This document shows positions 1 through 10,948 of a stretch of 64,000 nt of DNA, one piece after another. Under the pieces are notes generated by a model. That model worked only from the letters and a program-made list of their open reading frames with translations, was not told the origin of the DNA and made no database searches. Source of the stretch: Lojkania enalia (taxonomy: Eukaryota > Ascomycota > Dothideomycetes > Pleosporales); contig ML986601.1 of NCBI GenBank assembly GCA_010094045.1, forward strand, positions 282,801 to 346,800, in the 5' to 3' direction. The position numbers and the translations under genes were made by a program. The first letter of the stretch is position 1. Every line of letters begins with the position of its first letter.

Positions 1-2080
1 CTATAAAAGCTAATATTAAAAAGGCTTAGAATTATATATAATCTATTATTAACTATTACTAGTAACCGATTAATTAGTAGATTAGTAATATAGTTTACTT
101 AAATACTAAGAACCTTACGGTCTAGAGATTAAACTAAAAGCTATCTAATTAATAGAAGAGCTCTTTTAAAGTACTAGAATAGATTAGAAACTTATACTAT
201 TTATAACTACCTCTAGAGTTAAGTATATATAATATCTTCGTACTAAACCTACTATATAAAAACCTCTAGGACCCTCTACTAGGGTAAGAAGCTCTAAAAC
301 CACCTACTATCGCTATTAAGGGGGTAGAAGAGTAGGAGGTTAAGGAAATACTAGCTAGTAAACTATATTATAAGACTCTTAAATACTATATAAAATAGGT
401 AGAATATAATTTTAATCTAGTCTAGTATAAAGTTTTAAATTTTATAGGTTTGCTTTATAAGCTAAAAGCTTTTTATAATAAGTATCTAAATTAGCTAGAA
501 CCTTTAAAAGCTCTAACTAAATAGATTAAGGTATATAAGAATAGTATAGAAAATATAGATTACCTAGTAGATAATAATATATAAGAGTTAAGTAGTAGAT
601 TTTAAAAAAAAAAAAAAATTAAAGTATAGGCCTAAAATTACTCCTCTATAGAATCTAGAGGGTCTAATAGTAGGCTATTAGATACTTCTCTAGTTCTTTT
701 CTCTTCTATTCTTCTTCTTTTTTCTTCCCTCTAAACTCCTCTTAAACCTTTTCTACCTTATTTTTAGCCGCCTAAAAGTACTATAATATTAGCTTAAAGG
801 CTAGATATTAGAGCCTTTAAAGCTAAAATCTAATAGAGCAACTTAATACTCTAGTAGAATAAAGCTACTTAGATACTAGCTATAAGAAGGCTATCTTCCT
901 AACTCTTTATAATCTAGACTATAAGCATTAGGCTATAAGTAGACTCTAAAATAACTTTAAAAACTACCTTTTTATCCTCCTTATCTCTTATATATTAGAC
1001 TACTACTTATAGTTTAAGATAGCCCCGGAGGACTAGAAACTCCTCTTTATAATAGAAGAGGATTTATAAGTATATTAGTAGTAAATATTCTACTAATATT
1101 AGATGCGATTTATATAGAGTTATACTTTTTATTTTATAAAGTATAATACTTACATTTTTTTAATCTTAGAGACTAAAAGAAAAATATTATATACTACCTA
1201 CAGGTAAATATACGTATAATTTAAAGGTAAATAATCTAGAAAACTTCTAAAGAAGCTTTAGAAGATAGATAGAATAGTATATTAATTAATTTTTTCTATA
1301 AAGCGTTAGTAATACTTTAATAATTAATAGTTCTAGGGACACGTAATAATATATATAGAGTAGAAGTTATTATTTAGTTAAGAAAGTTTAGTTAACAGCA
1401 ATCTAGTAATATATTAAGGCTGGTAAACGCTTATTACTATACGCGACGAAATTGCAATATTAATAAACTATTATAATAGTAGTTACTAGCTAATATATAG
1501 GTTAATTATACTTACCGTAAAAAAAAAAAAAACCTTATTTAATATTACGTTAATAAATACATCTCTATAGATAACCGTATATATTAGCTCTTATTAGTAA
1601 ATACCTTTTTAAAGAAATTTCTTTATATTAAAACCTATCTATAATAGTCCTAATTCCCTCCTAAACTAGCGTAGATAGTAACTATTAGCTTATAAAGAGG
1701 GGGGTAGTATAATAATATAAAGAAATTGTTCTATAAAAAGCTTTATCTTTTTACTTATCTTATCCTACCCCTAGTTCTACCCCTTTTCCCATCTATATAT
1801 AGTTGTATACTCCTTATAAGTAGCTTAGTAGTTTTTCTATATCCTTTTATATAAGGCTTATAGGTGTTAATAGAATTCTTAGGTCCCTAATCCCTACGTA
1901 CTTCTATATACTTCTAAGTAGATTTATACTATATTCGGACCTATTATCTTACCTATACTATTATAGATATAGTAGTAGAGTTTATTAAATTTTAGTTATA
2001 CTATAAGATTTATAGTATAGATTAAAATAGTATAGTTATAACTACTTCTTAAACTATATAATTTAGGAATAAATCGCCTA
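1..2080. mobile_element. AT-rich, RIP-like decayed transposon block (no intact ORF)
   Basis: The first ~2.1 kb is extremely rich in TA, TTA and TAG steps and nearly devoid of CpG, unlike all gene-bearing DNA to its right. No open frame of useful length survives on either strand. This is the usual look of a repeat mutated C-to-T on both strands by fungal repeat-induced point mutation. Homopolymer tracts occur at about 603-617 (A) and 1519-1532 (A). CpG-containing words return after about 2080, which I take as the edge. The element class cannot be told, because no terminal repeat or domain is recognisable and the left end lies outside the window. Confidence 0.65.
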
Positions 2081-3443
2081 TAATTTGCTTCGCTTAGACT
2101 AAAGACATACTGCCTAATCCTAGACTTTTAGTACTAGAATACTATTGTTTACAGCGAGCAATGTTTACATCTAATATCTAAAAGACATTATCCGTTTTAT
2201 AACTGCTTTCAAGTCTAAATATCTATTCCAATCTCCGTTAACCAACCTTAGAGCCTATTATATACCATTCAATAGTTTTTTAATGCGGCTGTCTGTCCCA
2301 AATAGTATCGTCGGATTTTGTAGCTTATAACGCAGCATACAGCAACCTTTTTATGCAACTATCCATATCGGTTAATAATGTTTATTTTTTGGGCCCATAA
2401 TATATCGTATAGCAGCGTTTTAGTACAGCTACTAGCCCTAGCCATTATCGTTTGAATTTTTAGCGTATCGTGACAAATGGAGCTAATTTTTAGTCCTATC
2501 AACATCGATAAGGAAAAGAAGTAGGCTAAAGCATTAACGTCGCTATTACTATTTTTTTCATTTTTTTTTAACTCGGCCGCTCACCAATATAGCCAGTTGA
2601 GGCCGAAAATAACCCTATTAACAAGTTCTAGACCCCTTTTTAGACTATCAAACCTCAGATCCTTATTTTTTTAAACCCCAAGTAGGAAGATATTGATCAT
2701 TCCGACGTCTAGTGTTAGGTGGAAAGATAGACTTTCCTAGTCACTAAGAATAGGATACGCTGTGTCGCTTTAGAGTGCAGGTCCATTACGTGGGAGGGTG
2801 AATGTTTTTAGAGGCTAAAATCATTTAAGCTTTGAACATCTTAATCTTTATGCCACCTAAGTATTGTTTGTGATAAGTTTGGATGCGAAGGTATGAAGGA
2901 GGATCGAAACCAATAGGTCAAGTTTATTTACTCTAAATCTAGCGAGGACAAATTAGCTGTTTTGAGTAACCTCCAGCCACCGACATTTAATCATATAGTT
3001 GATTCCGTTCATGCCGTGTATTGATGTCCAGCTTTAAGATCTAATGGCGGCGGTGGATTTTTTTTTCTTTGGTTTGGAGAAAGAAGGAGAGGAGATTCGA
3101 GAGAGATGCTTTTATATTCTGAATTAGCAATCAGTGAATTGAATGGGCATGCGAGTGTGCCGTGGCTATGCTATAGCTCTTAGTCACTCATTGGTTTAAT
3201 AGACATTTGAAAATGGTACTATTCACACATCGTCATCTTTTCTTAGTTATACGCAATCTTACTGGATTTCACGCAATGAAACATTGCTCACATATCTTCG
3301 GTCCTTTAACCTAGAACGCTGGGCGATGCATCATGCCTTAACGAAGCTTCGAATGACCTTATCGAGTATAATTAATTTCTATTGAGCATTTATGATATCC
3401 GCTCAAGAAGGCGAACCGGAAAGCTAATTCAGGTAGAAGACAA
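2081..3443. other. Intergenic, moderately AT-rich, no gene seen
   Basis: This is the transition between the RIP-like block and the first gene. It has mixed composition, a T-rich tract near 3060 and no convincing coding frame. A 126-codon plus-strand frame over 3382-3762 lies antisense to the WD40 gene and is treated as its shadow. Confidence 0.5.
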
Positions 3444-4765
3444 TTACCATCCAAACCTTACAATGTTACCATCCCTCACAGACCACAAGCTCACGCCGCC
3501 GCTTCCTCCATCATCCTCTATGAACCTCAAGCAGCGTGTCTTACCCACACCTTGCCCATATTTTCGGTGCGCTTTCGGAAATTCCTTGACTTTATCACCA
3601 TCCCACAAGCTCCAAAGCGACACTTTTGCATCTTCATCTGCGGCTGCAACAAGGCCGAGCCGAGCATGCACATCAATCCCCAGTTCGTTGTCGTCTTCAT
3701 TTACGTATGGAAAGGTGATGAGAGCTTGTGAGTGTTTCCATTGGGGTTGCCAGAAATCATAGCGCTGCTTCTTACGCGGCGGTGGCTTGACCTGTTCTGC
3801 TTTGGCCATACGCATATCATACAACATGAGCGTATTCTGTAAACCTTTGCACACGAGGCGTGTAAAGTCGTCCGCACGACGAAGGTGTGTGGCTGGTGTT
3901 GGGTGCCAGAGGACTTTTGTTGAACCGCCGGAGCGCCGGTCATAGATGTGGATATTTCCGTCACGGAGACCATAGGCGAGGGTTGTATCCGAAAGCCATT
4001 CGAGAGACAGGATGTCTGATGGAGCCTTATTGATAATGGAAGCGTTCCATGTAGACGATTGGCCCCTGGACAACATCATGAGTTCTCTAGAGGCTGCGAC
4101 GGCTACATGTTCAGTTGCATTAGCTGCAACGCTGTTTGGAGTAGATGGGGCTGAAGGCAGTGGAGCAGATGTGTAGATCGTCGTCGCAGAGACTGGCGTG
4201 ATCTGTTCTCCAATGTAAGGACCATCGTGGTCTGGATCAGAGAGATAGATCACGGGAGGTCGTGTGCCGCCGAGTGATGTTGCCACCATAGCACCAGAGG
4301 CAGACAAATAATGAATTGAGGAGATCTCAGACGTTAACCGTACTAATTCGGTTGATTCGTGGTATATACACGAGGAGTTTGTTGACCCAGGATCGATCAC
4401 GGGATGTGGCTGAAGGCGCCGCACCACAGAGGAGGCGGCGACGTAAAGATTATGTGTCAAGGGGTCGTGATCGAAGTATCTTGTCGGAGGAGGCATTTGG
4501 AGGAGTCGTATTTGAGAATCATAACCTGCGGCGCATGCACCAGGCCAGGAATTTTGGATGTAGTGGGTGCCTGAGCGATGGCCTATTTCCCGGTTGAGGA
4601 ACGATAGATTAGGGCTGATCCGCTGTTTGTATATACGCCTTTGGCGCCGACGAGAGATTTCGATTTCAATCTCCTGACGCTGTATTCTCTTCAGCTATAA
4701 AGTAGGAAAGCGAAGACGCAAACCTGCCCTGTGTCGCCGCTGCTCCTTTTTGACACTCTCTTCAT
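3444..4765 (-). CDS. DCAF4-like WD40-repeat protein
   Basis: This is probably a substrate-receptor-type beta-propeller of CUL4-DDB1 ubiquitin ligases, related to DCAF4/WDR21. The model has two exons, 4724-4765 and 3444-4679, with a 44-nt intron at 4680-4723, and encodes 425 aa. The main frame is open well upstream of its first internal ATG and only becomes a gene when joined to the short exon starting at ATG 4765. The N-terminus is basic, with an RRRQRR run. WD-type blades follow, with motifs such as GLRDGNIHIYDRRSG, NTLMLYDMRM and AKVSLWSLWDG, and the final blade ends in SLWSVRDGNIVRF. The family assignment rests on overall pattern (late propeller with DRRSG and YDMR blades). Generic WD40 is certain, DCAF4 is likely. 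It is divergent from SelO. Confidence 0.75.
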
Positions 4766-5246
4766 TGTACCTTGAGTCAGGACGTGGAGCGTCACTCGCC
4801 TTCTGGATTTTAAAATACCTTTCCTTTTGGCGGTCTGTACGCAACTGTTAATGAACTAGATTGGACTAATTTAGACTGTGGTGCTGACCAAAATAGTAAC
4901 CAGGAATCTCCCGATGATTCATTGTGATGGCTAGTATCGGAGGCTACCGAGACGATAAAACAAACTCGTTGGATGTAGTAGTGCTCGCTCTCATTAGCAG
5001 CATAGTAGCAGTGCTATGGATCAATGTTGGTGGTTTAGTTTAGTCACGTTGGATGGCATCGGCTTATTTAAGCGAGTCAGGGTTCAACCCTTTTGTTATC
5101 GATAAGGCGTCATGCCTCGGCCCCAATGACGACAGTTACTCGCCATTCATTCTTACATGAATCCGCCTCTGGGATAATGCGCTTCGTCGTTCTCCTTACT
5201 ATTGTCCCTATTACATTATTTACTTGCTTTGGCGCGTCTTAGGCCT
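4766..5246. other. Divergent promoter region between the WD40 gene and SelO
   Basis: These 481 nt between two divergent starts must hold both promoters. It has no coding frame. A palindromic double GATA site sits at 5096-5105. Confidence 0.6.
5096..5105. promoter_or_regulatory. Palindromic double GATA motif (TTATCGATAA)
   Basis: Two overlapping, oppositely oriented GATA cores lie 142 nt upstream of the SelO start, followed by G to give GATAAG. Fungal GATA factors (nitrogen, iron or light control) bind HGATAR sites. Only the motif is seen; binding is inference. Confidence 0.3.
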
Positions 5247-7247
5247 ATGCTTCCACAAGCAGCCTCTCCACCTCTAAAGGCAATTGCTAAGCAAACATCG
5301 GCATCAGCACTCAGGCGGTTGTTGCAAGCCATGACACACCTCGAGTGTACCAGTCACACAATTAATAAGACAGTCAAAGGTTCGCATACGCTTGCATCTC
5401 TCCCCAAGTCGAACATATTTACTTCGAACCTCCCGCCCGACCCCGCTTTTCCTACACCTGCGGATTCTCATAATGCGCCCCGGGAAACGCTAGGGCCGCG
5501 AATGGTAAAGAATGCTCTATATACATATGTACGCCCGGAGATAACACATTCACCGGAGCTTCTTGCTGTCAGTCAGCGAGCACTGCAGGACCTAGGACTA
5601 AAGGCGGAAGAGGCACAGACGGAGGAGTTCAAACACGTGTTTGCAGGAAACAAAATATTGACCTGGGACGAAGACTCAAAAGAAGGAATATACCCATGGG
5701 CGCAATGCTATGGAGGCTATCAGTTTGGGCAATGGGCAGCACAATTGGGCGATGGAAGGGCGATATCGCTGTTCGAGGCTACGAATCCAGATACCGGTGT
5801 ACGATACGAGGTGCAACTCAAAGGAGCCGGCAGAACACCTTATTCGCGGTTCGCAGACGGCAAAGCTGTTCTCAGGAGTAGCATCCGTGAGTTTGTGGTG
5901 AGCGAGTATTTGAATGCAATTGGCATACCGACGACGAGGGCGTTGGCCCTGACGCTGGCTACAAAGTCAAGAGTCATGAGAGAAAGAATGGAGCCCGGAG
6001 CCATTGTCACGCGCTTTGCGCAATCTTGGGTTAGGCTTGGGACTTTTGATCTTCCGAGAATGAGAGGAGACCGGATAACTTTAAGAAAACTGGCCGAATA
6101 TACGGCGGAGCATGTCTTCGGTGGATGGGACAAACTTCCCTCGAAGCTTCTGCCAGGAAACGCCAAAGAAACACACGCCAAAGTCTTCACTGGCATATCG
6201 AGGGGTACCATTGAAGGTGAGGGGCTTGAAGAAGAGAACCGCTTTACCCGTCTCTACCGTGCCGTCATCCGCAACAACGCTCGAACCGTCGCCGCCTGGC
6301 AAGCCTATGGCTTCATGAACGGCGTTCTTAACACTGATAACACTTCAATTATCGGCCTCTCCATCGACTTCGGTCCCTTCGCTTTCCTAGACACCTTTGA
6401 TCCGACTTACACCCCAAACCACGACGATGACATGCTCCGCTATTCGTATCGAAACCAGCCGACGATTATATGGTGGAACCTTGTGCGCCTCGGTGAAGCA
6501 TTAGGTGAACTTATGGGTGCCGGTTCCCGAGTTGATGATCCAACATTTGTAGAAAAGGGCGTTACAGAAGAGCAAGCAGACGAACTGGTCAAGCGCGCAG
6601 AAGGCATCATCGAACGTGCGGGCGAGGAATACAAGGCGGTATTTCTGGATGAATATAAGAAGCTCATGACCAGACGCCTCGGCCTAAAGACATTTAAAGA
6701 AAGCGATTTTGACGATCTGTTCTCTGAACTCCTGGATTTCTTAGAAGCTTACGAGCTAGACTTCCATCACGCGTTCCGGCGTCTCGGATCTATCAGATTA
6801 TCGGATCTATGTTCCGAAGATAGGAGGAAGGATGCAGCTGGAAGGTTCTTTCGACATGATGCCGCGCCGAGACAGGAGAGCGAGAGTAGAGAGAGAATTA
6901 GCAAGTGGCTCGAAAAGTGGGTAGCTAGAGTTAAAGAAGATTGGGGAGAAGAGAAAGAGGAACAGAGACAGGTAGAGATGAATAAAGTAAATCCAAACGT
7001 AAGCATAACTTTGCCCTTCTCCACCTCAGCTTGGCTCATGTTTCTACAGTTCGTTCCGCGATCCTGGATCCTCGATGATCTAATCGAGCGCGTGGAGAAA
7101 GGCGAGAGAGACATCTTGAAGGACGTAATGAAACTAAATCTAAATCCATTTGAAGAGCACTGGGGTTGGAATGAGGCAGAGGAAGACCGGTACTGTGGTG
7201 ATGTACCAAAGTATAGAGGAATGTTGCAGTGTAGTTGTAGTTCTTAG
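5247..7247 (+). CDS. SelO/Fmp40-type protein adenylyltransferase (mitochondrial)
   Basis: SelO (UPF0061/YdiU) is a pseudokinase-fold enzyme that transfers AMP from ATP to Ser/Thr/Tyr residues of mitochondrial proteins and affects redox homeostasis (family knowledge). Visible hallmarks are GGYQFGQWAAQLGDGRA, then LKGAGRTPYSRFADG and RSSIREF (nucleotide-binding Lys and Glu), then NTDNTSIIG and IDFGPFAFLD (metal and catalytic Asp). It also has the C-terminal Cys-rich end CSCSS, where many animals carry selenocysteine. The single exon gives 666 aa. The frame is open to a TTG at 5202, but the first ATG is 5247. The segment from there to about residue 29 is basic, free of acidic residues and suits a mitochondrial presequence. 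A start at ATG 5331 is possible. Confidence 0.92.
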   Translation: MLPQAASPPLKAIAKQTSASALRRLLQAMTHLECTSHTINKTVKGSHTLASLPKSNIFTSNLPPDPAFPTPADSHNAPRETLGPRMVKNALYTYVRPEITHSPELLAVSQRALQDLGLKAEEAQTEEFKHVFAGNKILTWDEDSKEGIYPWAQCYGGYQFGQWAAQLGDGRAISLFEATNPDTGVRYEVQLKGAGRTPYSRFADGKAVLRSSIREFVVSEYLNAIGIPTTRALALTLATKSRVMRERMEPGAIVTRFAQSWVRLGTFDLPRMRGDRITLRKLAEYTAEHVFGGWDKLPSKLLPGNAKETHAKVFTGISRGTIEGEGLEEENRFTRLYRAVIRNNARTVAAWQAYGFMNGVLNTDNTSIIGLSIDFGPFAFLDTFDPTYTPNHDDDMLRYSYRNQPTIIWWNLVRLGEALGELMGAGSRVDDPTFVEKGVTEEQADELVKRAEGIIERAGEEYKAVFLDEYKKLMTRRLGLKTFKESDFDDLFSELLDFLEAYELDFHHAFRRLGSIRLSDLCSEDRRKDAAGRFFRHDAAPRQESESRERISKWLEKWVARVKEDWGEEKEEQRQVEMNKVNPNVSITLPFSTSAWLMFLQFVPRSWILDDLIERVEKGERDILKDVMKLNLNPFEEHWGWNEAEEDRYCGDVPKYRGMLQCSCSS

Positions 7248-7390
7248 GTACATTTCTATCCATGCACCTAGGATACTTGGCGCTATCCCGCCTCTCATTT
7301 CCAAAGTATCCGACTACACCGTGAATCCCATCCTTACCTTACACGTCAGTTCCTGTCCTTTACTCTATAGCTCTCGTTTGCAACATCCAT

Positions 7391-8818
7391 CTACCGCCGC
7401 TCATCTTGCCGAACTCCCCGTGGCGTAGCGATCCTGCGCCCAGGTTTACCATTCACGCTATTTTGAAACCCAGTACCGCTTCCTTGGTATAGAAACGGAT
7501 TGGTAACAAGACTGCCAAGATTTCCTTGCATGCCCACCCCAAAGTTCCCATTGAAAGAACTCAACGTCGTTATACTACCGAACGTACTGTGAGCCAGACC
7601 GCCCCGGAAAGGTCCCATAGATTGACTACCAAACAAAAAGGACTAGTTGGTTTACCGATAGTAGGAGCGGAGGGAAAGGTGCTAGCGAAAGGAGATGGTG
7701 CAGGGAGAGAGGTGGCATTAATTAGCAACTTTGCGAAAGGATTGGGTATTCTCATATTTTCTAATTGAATGTTAGGCGTTGTCTCTGGCAGCTCATCCTC
7801 CCCCTCCCTGCTATCCTTTGAGGCGATCGCTGAAATGGGCATATAATTATTCCAAGTCTTTGGGGCCGTGCTACCACGACTAAGATTCATACCTAAATAG
7901 GATCGTGGAGACTGCAGCTTAGTATTGTTCTTATCACGTTTCTCCGGAACGAACAGCGAGTCCTCATCCTTATCTTCAGTCTCATAACCGACTTTCGTTT
8001 CGCCTGATTCAGGCTTGATATGTCCGTATTTCCTTATCAGCCCTGCAAACTCGCTTCTCCGACCACCTTTCCTCATTTCCTTATTCTTTTCATACCCCTT
8101 TTTTAACCCATACTTTACCTCCCTCCTCTTCAGGAAATCGAACAGCGCTCTCTCATACAAAATGTATCGGTAAGCCTGCTCGTTTAAATTCCTTTCTTTG
8201 TTGAAATTAACCTGTTTCCAGACCATTGTAGCTAGGTGTTCTCCCGCATGCTCAACAATCCAGGGTCCATCTGGCCACTCGTTTTCTCTCCTGCCTACCA
8301 TATGCGGACGATGAGTGCTCCATATAGAGAACACCTAGTCCGACCCGAGCTCACATGTTCCCGTGAGATCCCAGAAGCTAGAAAGACAGTGTTCAGCCTG
8401 ATACTGCAACCCAAAAGCCACGAACACGCAGTGCAAGTTGATGTTGTTGATTGGATCCCGTAGCATTTCTAGACTGACTTGTGATTTGGAGTCGACGTTG
8501 CGAAGAATAGCCTTAACTACATCTTCGACAGCGTCACTCTCGGGGTCTATGGAGTCCGTAGGGGGAGTAATTCAGCGGTTAGCGTCGTCCCAGTACTCTT
8601 TAAGGCGGGGGTGTGAGCGAAGAGTGGTTTCCAAGGGACAGGTCCGGATAGGAAGACGTCTGGCTCTGCGAATATATTGATCTATGTAGCGAAGACTTGC
8701 GCAGAGAAGGGGCCAATGTGATGCCAGTCCTTACTAAGGACAGTGTCTTTTCCTAGGCTAAAGAGAGTTGATGAAGCATCAATAGCCTAGAGGCTAAGAT
8801 CTGAAGCCATCATTCTGG
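7391..8818 (-). pseudogene. Broken BTB-like protein gene, paralog of the next gene
   Basis: Coding-like sequence runs through this interval but is interrupted. From the 5' side, an ATG near 8814 is followed by a TAG after eight codons and another TAG just before INIFAEPDVF. A frame change follows near 8605. The readable frame then has a TGA at 8572-8574 and a TAG at 8335-8337, and a further frame shift at the T-run near 7639 before an FG-rich tail. The pieces line up with the intact neighbour at 9121: INIFAEP with INIFTSL, HTPALKEYW with HYAPKLRTWV, and AYRYILYERALFDFLKRRE with AFREYITADRERRKFFKSLE. No single splice model removes all the breaks. The stops would fit C-to-T changes (CGA to TGA, CAG to TAG). 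An alternative is a working multi-exon gene with unusual introns. Confidence 0.6.
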
Positions 8819-9120
8819 GCAAGGTTGAGGTGACAAGATAGAGATGAGCGCCCTGAGCGGAGTGCAGAACCAATTTGCTGAGGCAGTGGCCCAAAAGTAC
8901 CCGCTAATCGGGGTCTTCCACTGCAAAAATTAGGTAATCTACTAAGATAGTGAAAGAGTATTCATGTGTTCGCAACACGCTCTAAAAGGTAAACAGTGCA
9001 TATAAATAATAATAGTTTAGTTCTTTAAGTATTGCCCTTTCGCCGCTTCATCATCCATCCCCTCTCTATCATACCTCAATATCAGCTTATACCGTGGAAA
9101 TAGACAACTCTGCCATCATA

Positions 9121-10401
9121 ATGGCATATCTCTTAAAATTCCCACCCTCCACCCGCCCCCAGAATCTGCTCTCGGAGCCGTTCGTCGTTTTCGGCATCCA
9201 GGGCATCAACATCTTCACGTCTCTGCCGAGCAGAATCCCAATGGCAATGGTCCTCCACTACGCGCCAAAGCTGAGGACCTGGGTTCTCCCACCACCAGAG
9301 AACCTGCCCAAGAAGGTAGCCGCAGACGCCCTCCGGACACCGCTCGTTGGCATCAACATCCTAGAGCCCATCGCCATCGACGGCTTGCTCTGGATCATCA
9401 ACAAGATGCTACAAGTATCTGGAGCCCCGCTCACGGACCCGCTCTTCTTCAATGTCCAGCCAGACATCTGTGCCTCAGTGCGCATACTACAGGCATGGAA
9501 AACTCTGGAGATTGCACCCGCCGGCGCTGATGGGCTACGCATTCACCTGACCGCCTGCGTGATGATGGGACCGCCCGTTACCCTCGAAGAGCTCAAGACC
9601 GTCTGGGAGAGTTTCGAAAAGGACTCTGCAATCGCCAAGGAGACGGCACAGAATTTCTATCGCAATACGATAGAAATGGAGTACACGCATCTGCAAGCTA
9701 AGGCCTTCAGGGAGTACATCACCGCAGACCGCGAGCGGCGCAAGTTCTTCAAGTCCCTGGAAAGTGAGTTCCCAAATTCAGAAGGAGTCTTCGAACCTAT
9801 TAAGTCTAATGAATCTAAACCTGGTGAAGAAGATATTGGCAGCATACCGTACTGGATGGAGCCCAAACAGAGTGCGGTTTCTAGGCAGAGGTCGGCAGAA
9901 ATCCTTGAAAACTTTGGGACAAGGAGGGTGTCTGTTTCGGAAAAGAGGGCGAGGGAGAAGAATGATGGGGAGGAAATGAGGAGGAGGTTGAGGAGGTTGA
10001 GATCGGACGAAAGCTTGCGTTCCGTTGAGGATGAGCCTCTGAAGCCGATTGCAGACTATGCCGGAGACGAGGAGAAGCAAATAACCGTGAACGAGAGCGA
10101 TATGGTGGATATGAGAGCCGATAGACGACGCTCTGAGGTTGGAGAAGCGAACATCCTGACGAGGTTTCTTAGGCCATTTACCTTGAATCAGAAGCAAGAT
10201 AAGCAAGTTGAGAAGATGCCGCCAGAGAGGTCATTCCCGCCAGGTACAGATCCCGAGCTTCTATTCCAAGCTACTCATGGTTCCCTACTTGCACAAGCAT
10301 TAGAACGCTATGCTAAAGAGGATTATGATGGGCAGGTAGCGAATCAGGAGATGACGACCAGGCACGACGACCCCGCCAAAGAAAAGAAAACCGGAGACTA
10401 G
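9121..10401 (+). CDS. BTB-like hypothetical protein, intact paralog
   Basis: Single exon, 426 aa, starting at ATG 9121; the frame also opens at a GTG at 9094, which is not expected to be used. The N-terminal ~110 residues (PFVVFGIQGINIFTSLPSRIP, then a helical segment) have the spacing of a divergent BTB/POZ-like fold. This is followed by a helical region ending in AFREYITADRERRKFFKSLE. The C-terminal half is charged, rich in Glu, Lys and Arg, and probably disordered (RRLRRLRSDESLR). I do not recognise a catalytic motif, and the BTB label is a structural guess. A degraded paralog lies immediately upstream on the opposite strand. Downstream it is convergent with the CDF transporter gene, 547 nt away. 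Confidence 0.7.
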   Translation: MAYLLKFPPSTRPQNLLSEPFVVFGIQGINIFTSLPSRIPMAMVLHYAPKLRTWVLPPPENLPKKVAADALRTPLVGINILEPIAIDGLLWIINKMLQVSGAPLTDPLFFNVQPDICASVRILQAWKTLEIAPAGADGLRIHLTACVMMGPPVTLEELKTVWESFEKDSAIAKETAQNFYRNTIEMEYTHLQAKAFREYITADRERRKFFKSLESEFPNSEGVFEPIKSNESKPGEEDIGSIPYWMEPKQSAVSRQRSAEILENFGTRRVSVSEKRAREKNDGEEMRRRLRRLRSDESLRSVEDEPLKPIADYAGDEEKQITVNESDMVDMRADRRRSEVGEANILTRFLRPFTLNQKQDKQVEKMPPERSFPPGTDPELLFQATHGSLLAQALERYAKEDYDGQVANQEMTTRHDDPAKEKKTGD

Positions 10402-10948
10402 AACAAGCAGGTTGGATCTAAAGGATTATAATGCGCGCGCAGCGCTTACACATACTCTTGGGATAGGTTCTGATATATTCTGGAATAGGTTCCTGCGTGG
10501 TAATCGTTTCATGGACTAGGCTAATGCCAAGTTAGAAACGAACTGCATTTTGAAGAGATTTTTCAAGTAAACGGCTTGAAAAGGGTGATGATACATGTAA
10601 AGATGCTTTTAAAGATCACATTTCGGCTGCCTAAGCTGTATAATCACAGATTAAACAAAGAAATACCCAAGTAAAGGCTACTGTGAAAAGTGAATACACA
10701 ATATCGTTTAGTTGTATACACTAGAAGTACAGGCGATAAAGCTTTCTTCTAAGCTCTACTAGGGTGTCAATGCAAACTTTTGAGAAACGAATACAAGGAA
10801 CATGTACGAAAAGACGTGCTACGATAGCATGCTTTGATGATATCATGCAATATGCGCTGCGCATATTATGAGACCAGCCCTGTGATAGATGGGGGCCAAC
10901 ATTATCTTGTGTTCGGAGGCCTCACGTCTCTCATTTATCGCTTGAGAT
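10402..10948. other. Intergenic between convergent gene ends
   Basis: This is 3' flanking DNA of the BTB-like gene (+) and the CDF gene (-). No coding frame or repeat was seen, and both transcripts must terminate here. Confidence 0.6.

Noticed and set aside
5202..5246. SelO start at the TTG at 5202
   Set aside because: TTG starts are not expected in fungal nuclear genes. ATG 5247 gives a good mitochondrial presequence.
8727..8741. 15-nt palindrome GTCCTTA-C-TAAGGAC
   Set aside because: Short stem within a decaying coding region; nothing else suggests function.
9778..10206. 142-codon minus frame over the BTB-like gene
   Set aside because: Lies wholly antisense to an intact open frame; Leu/Pro/Arg-rich shadow.
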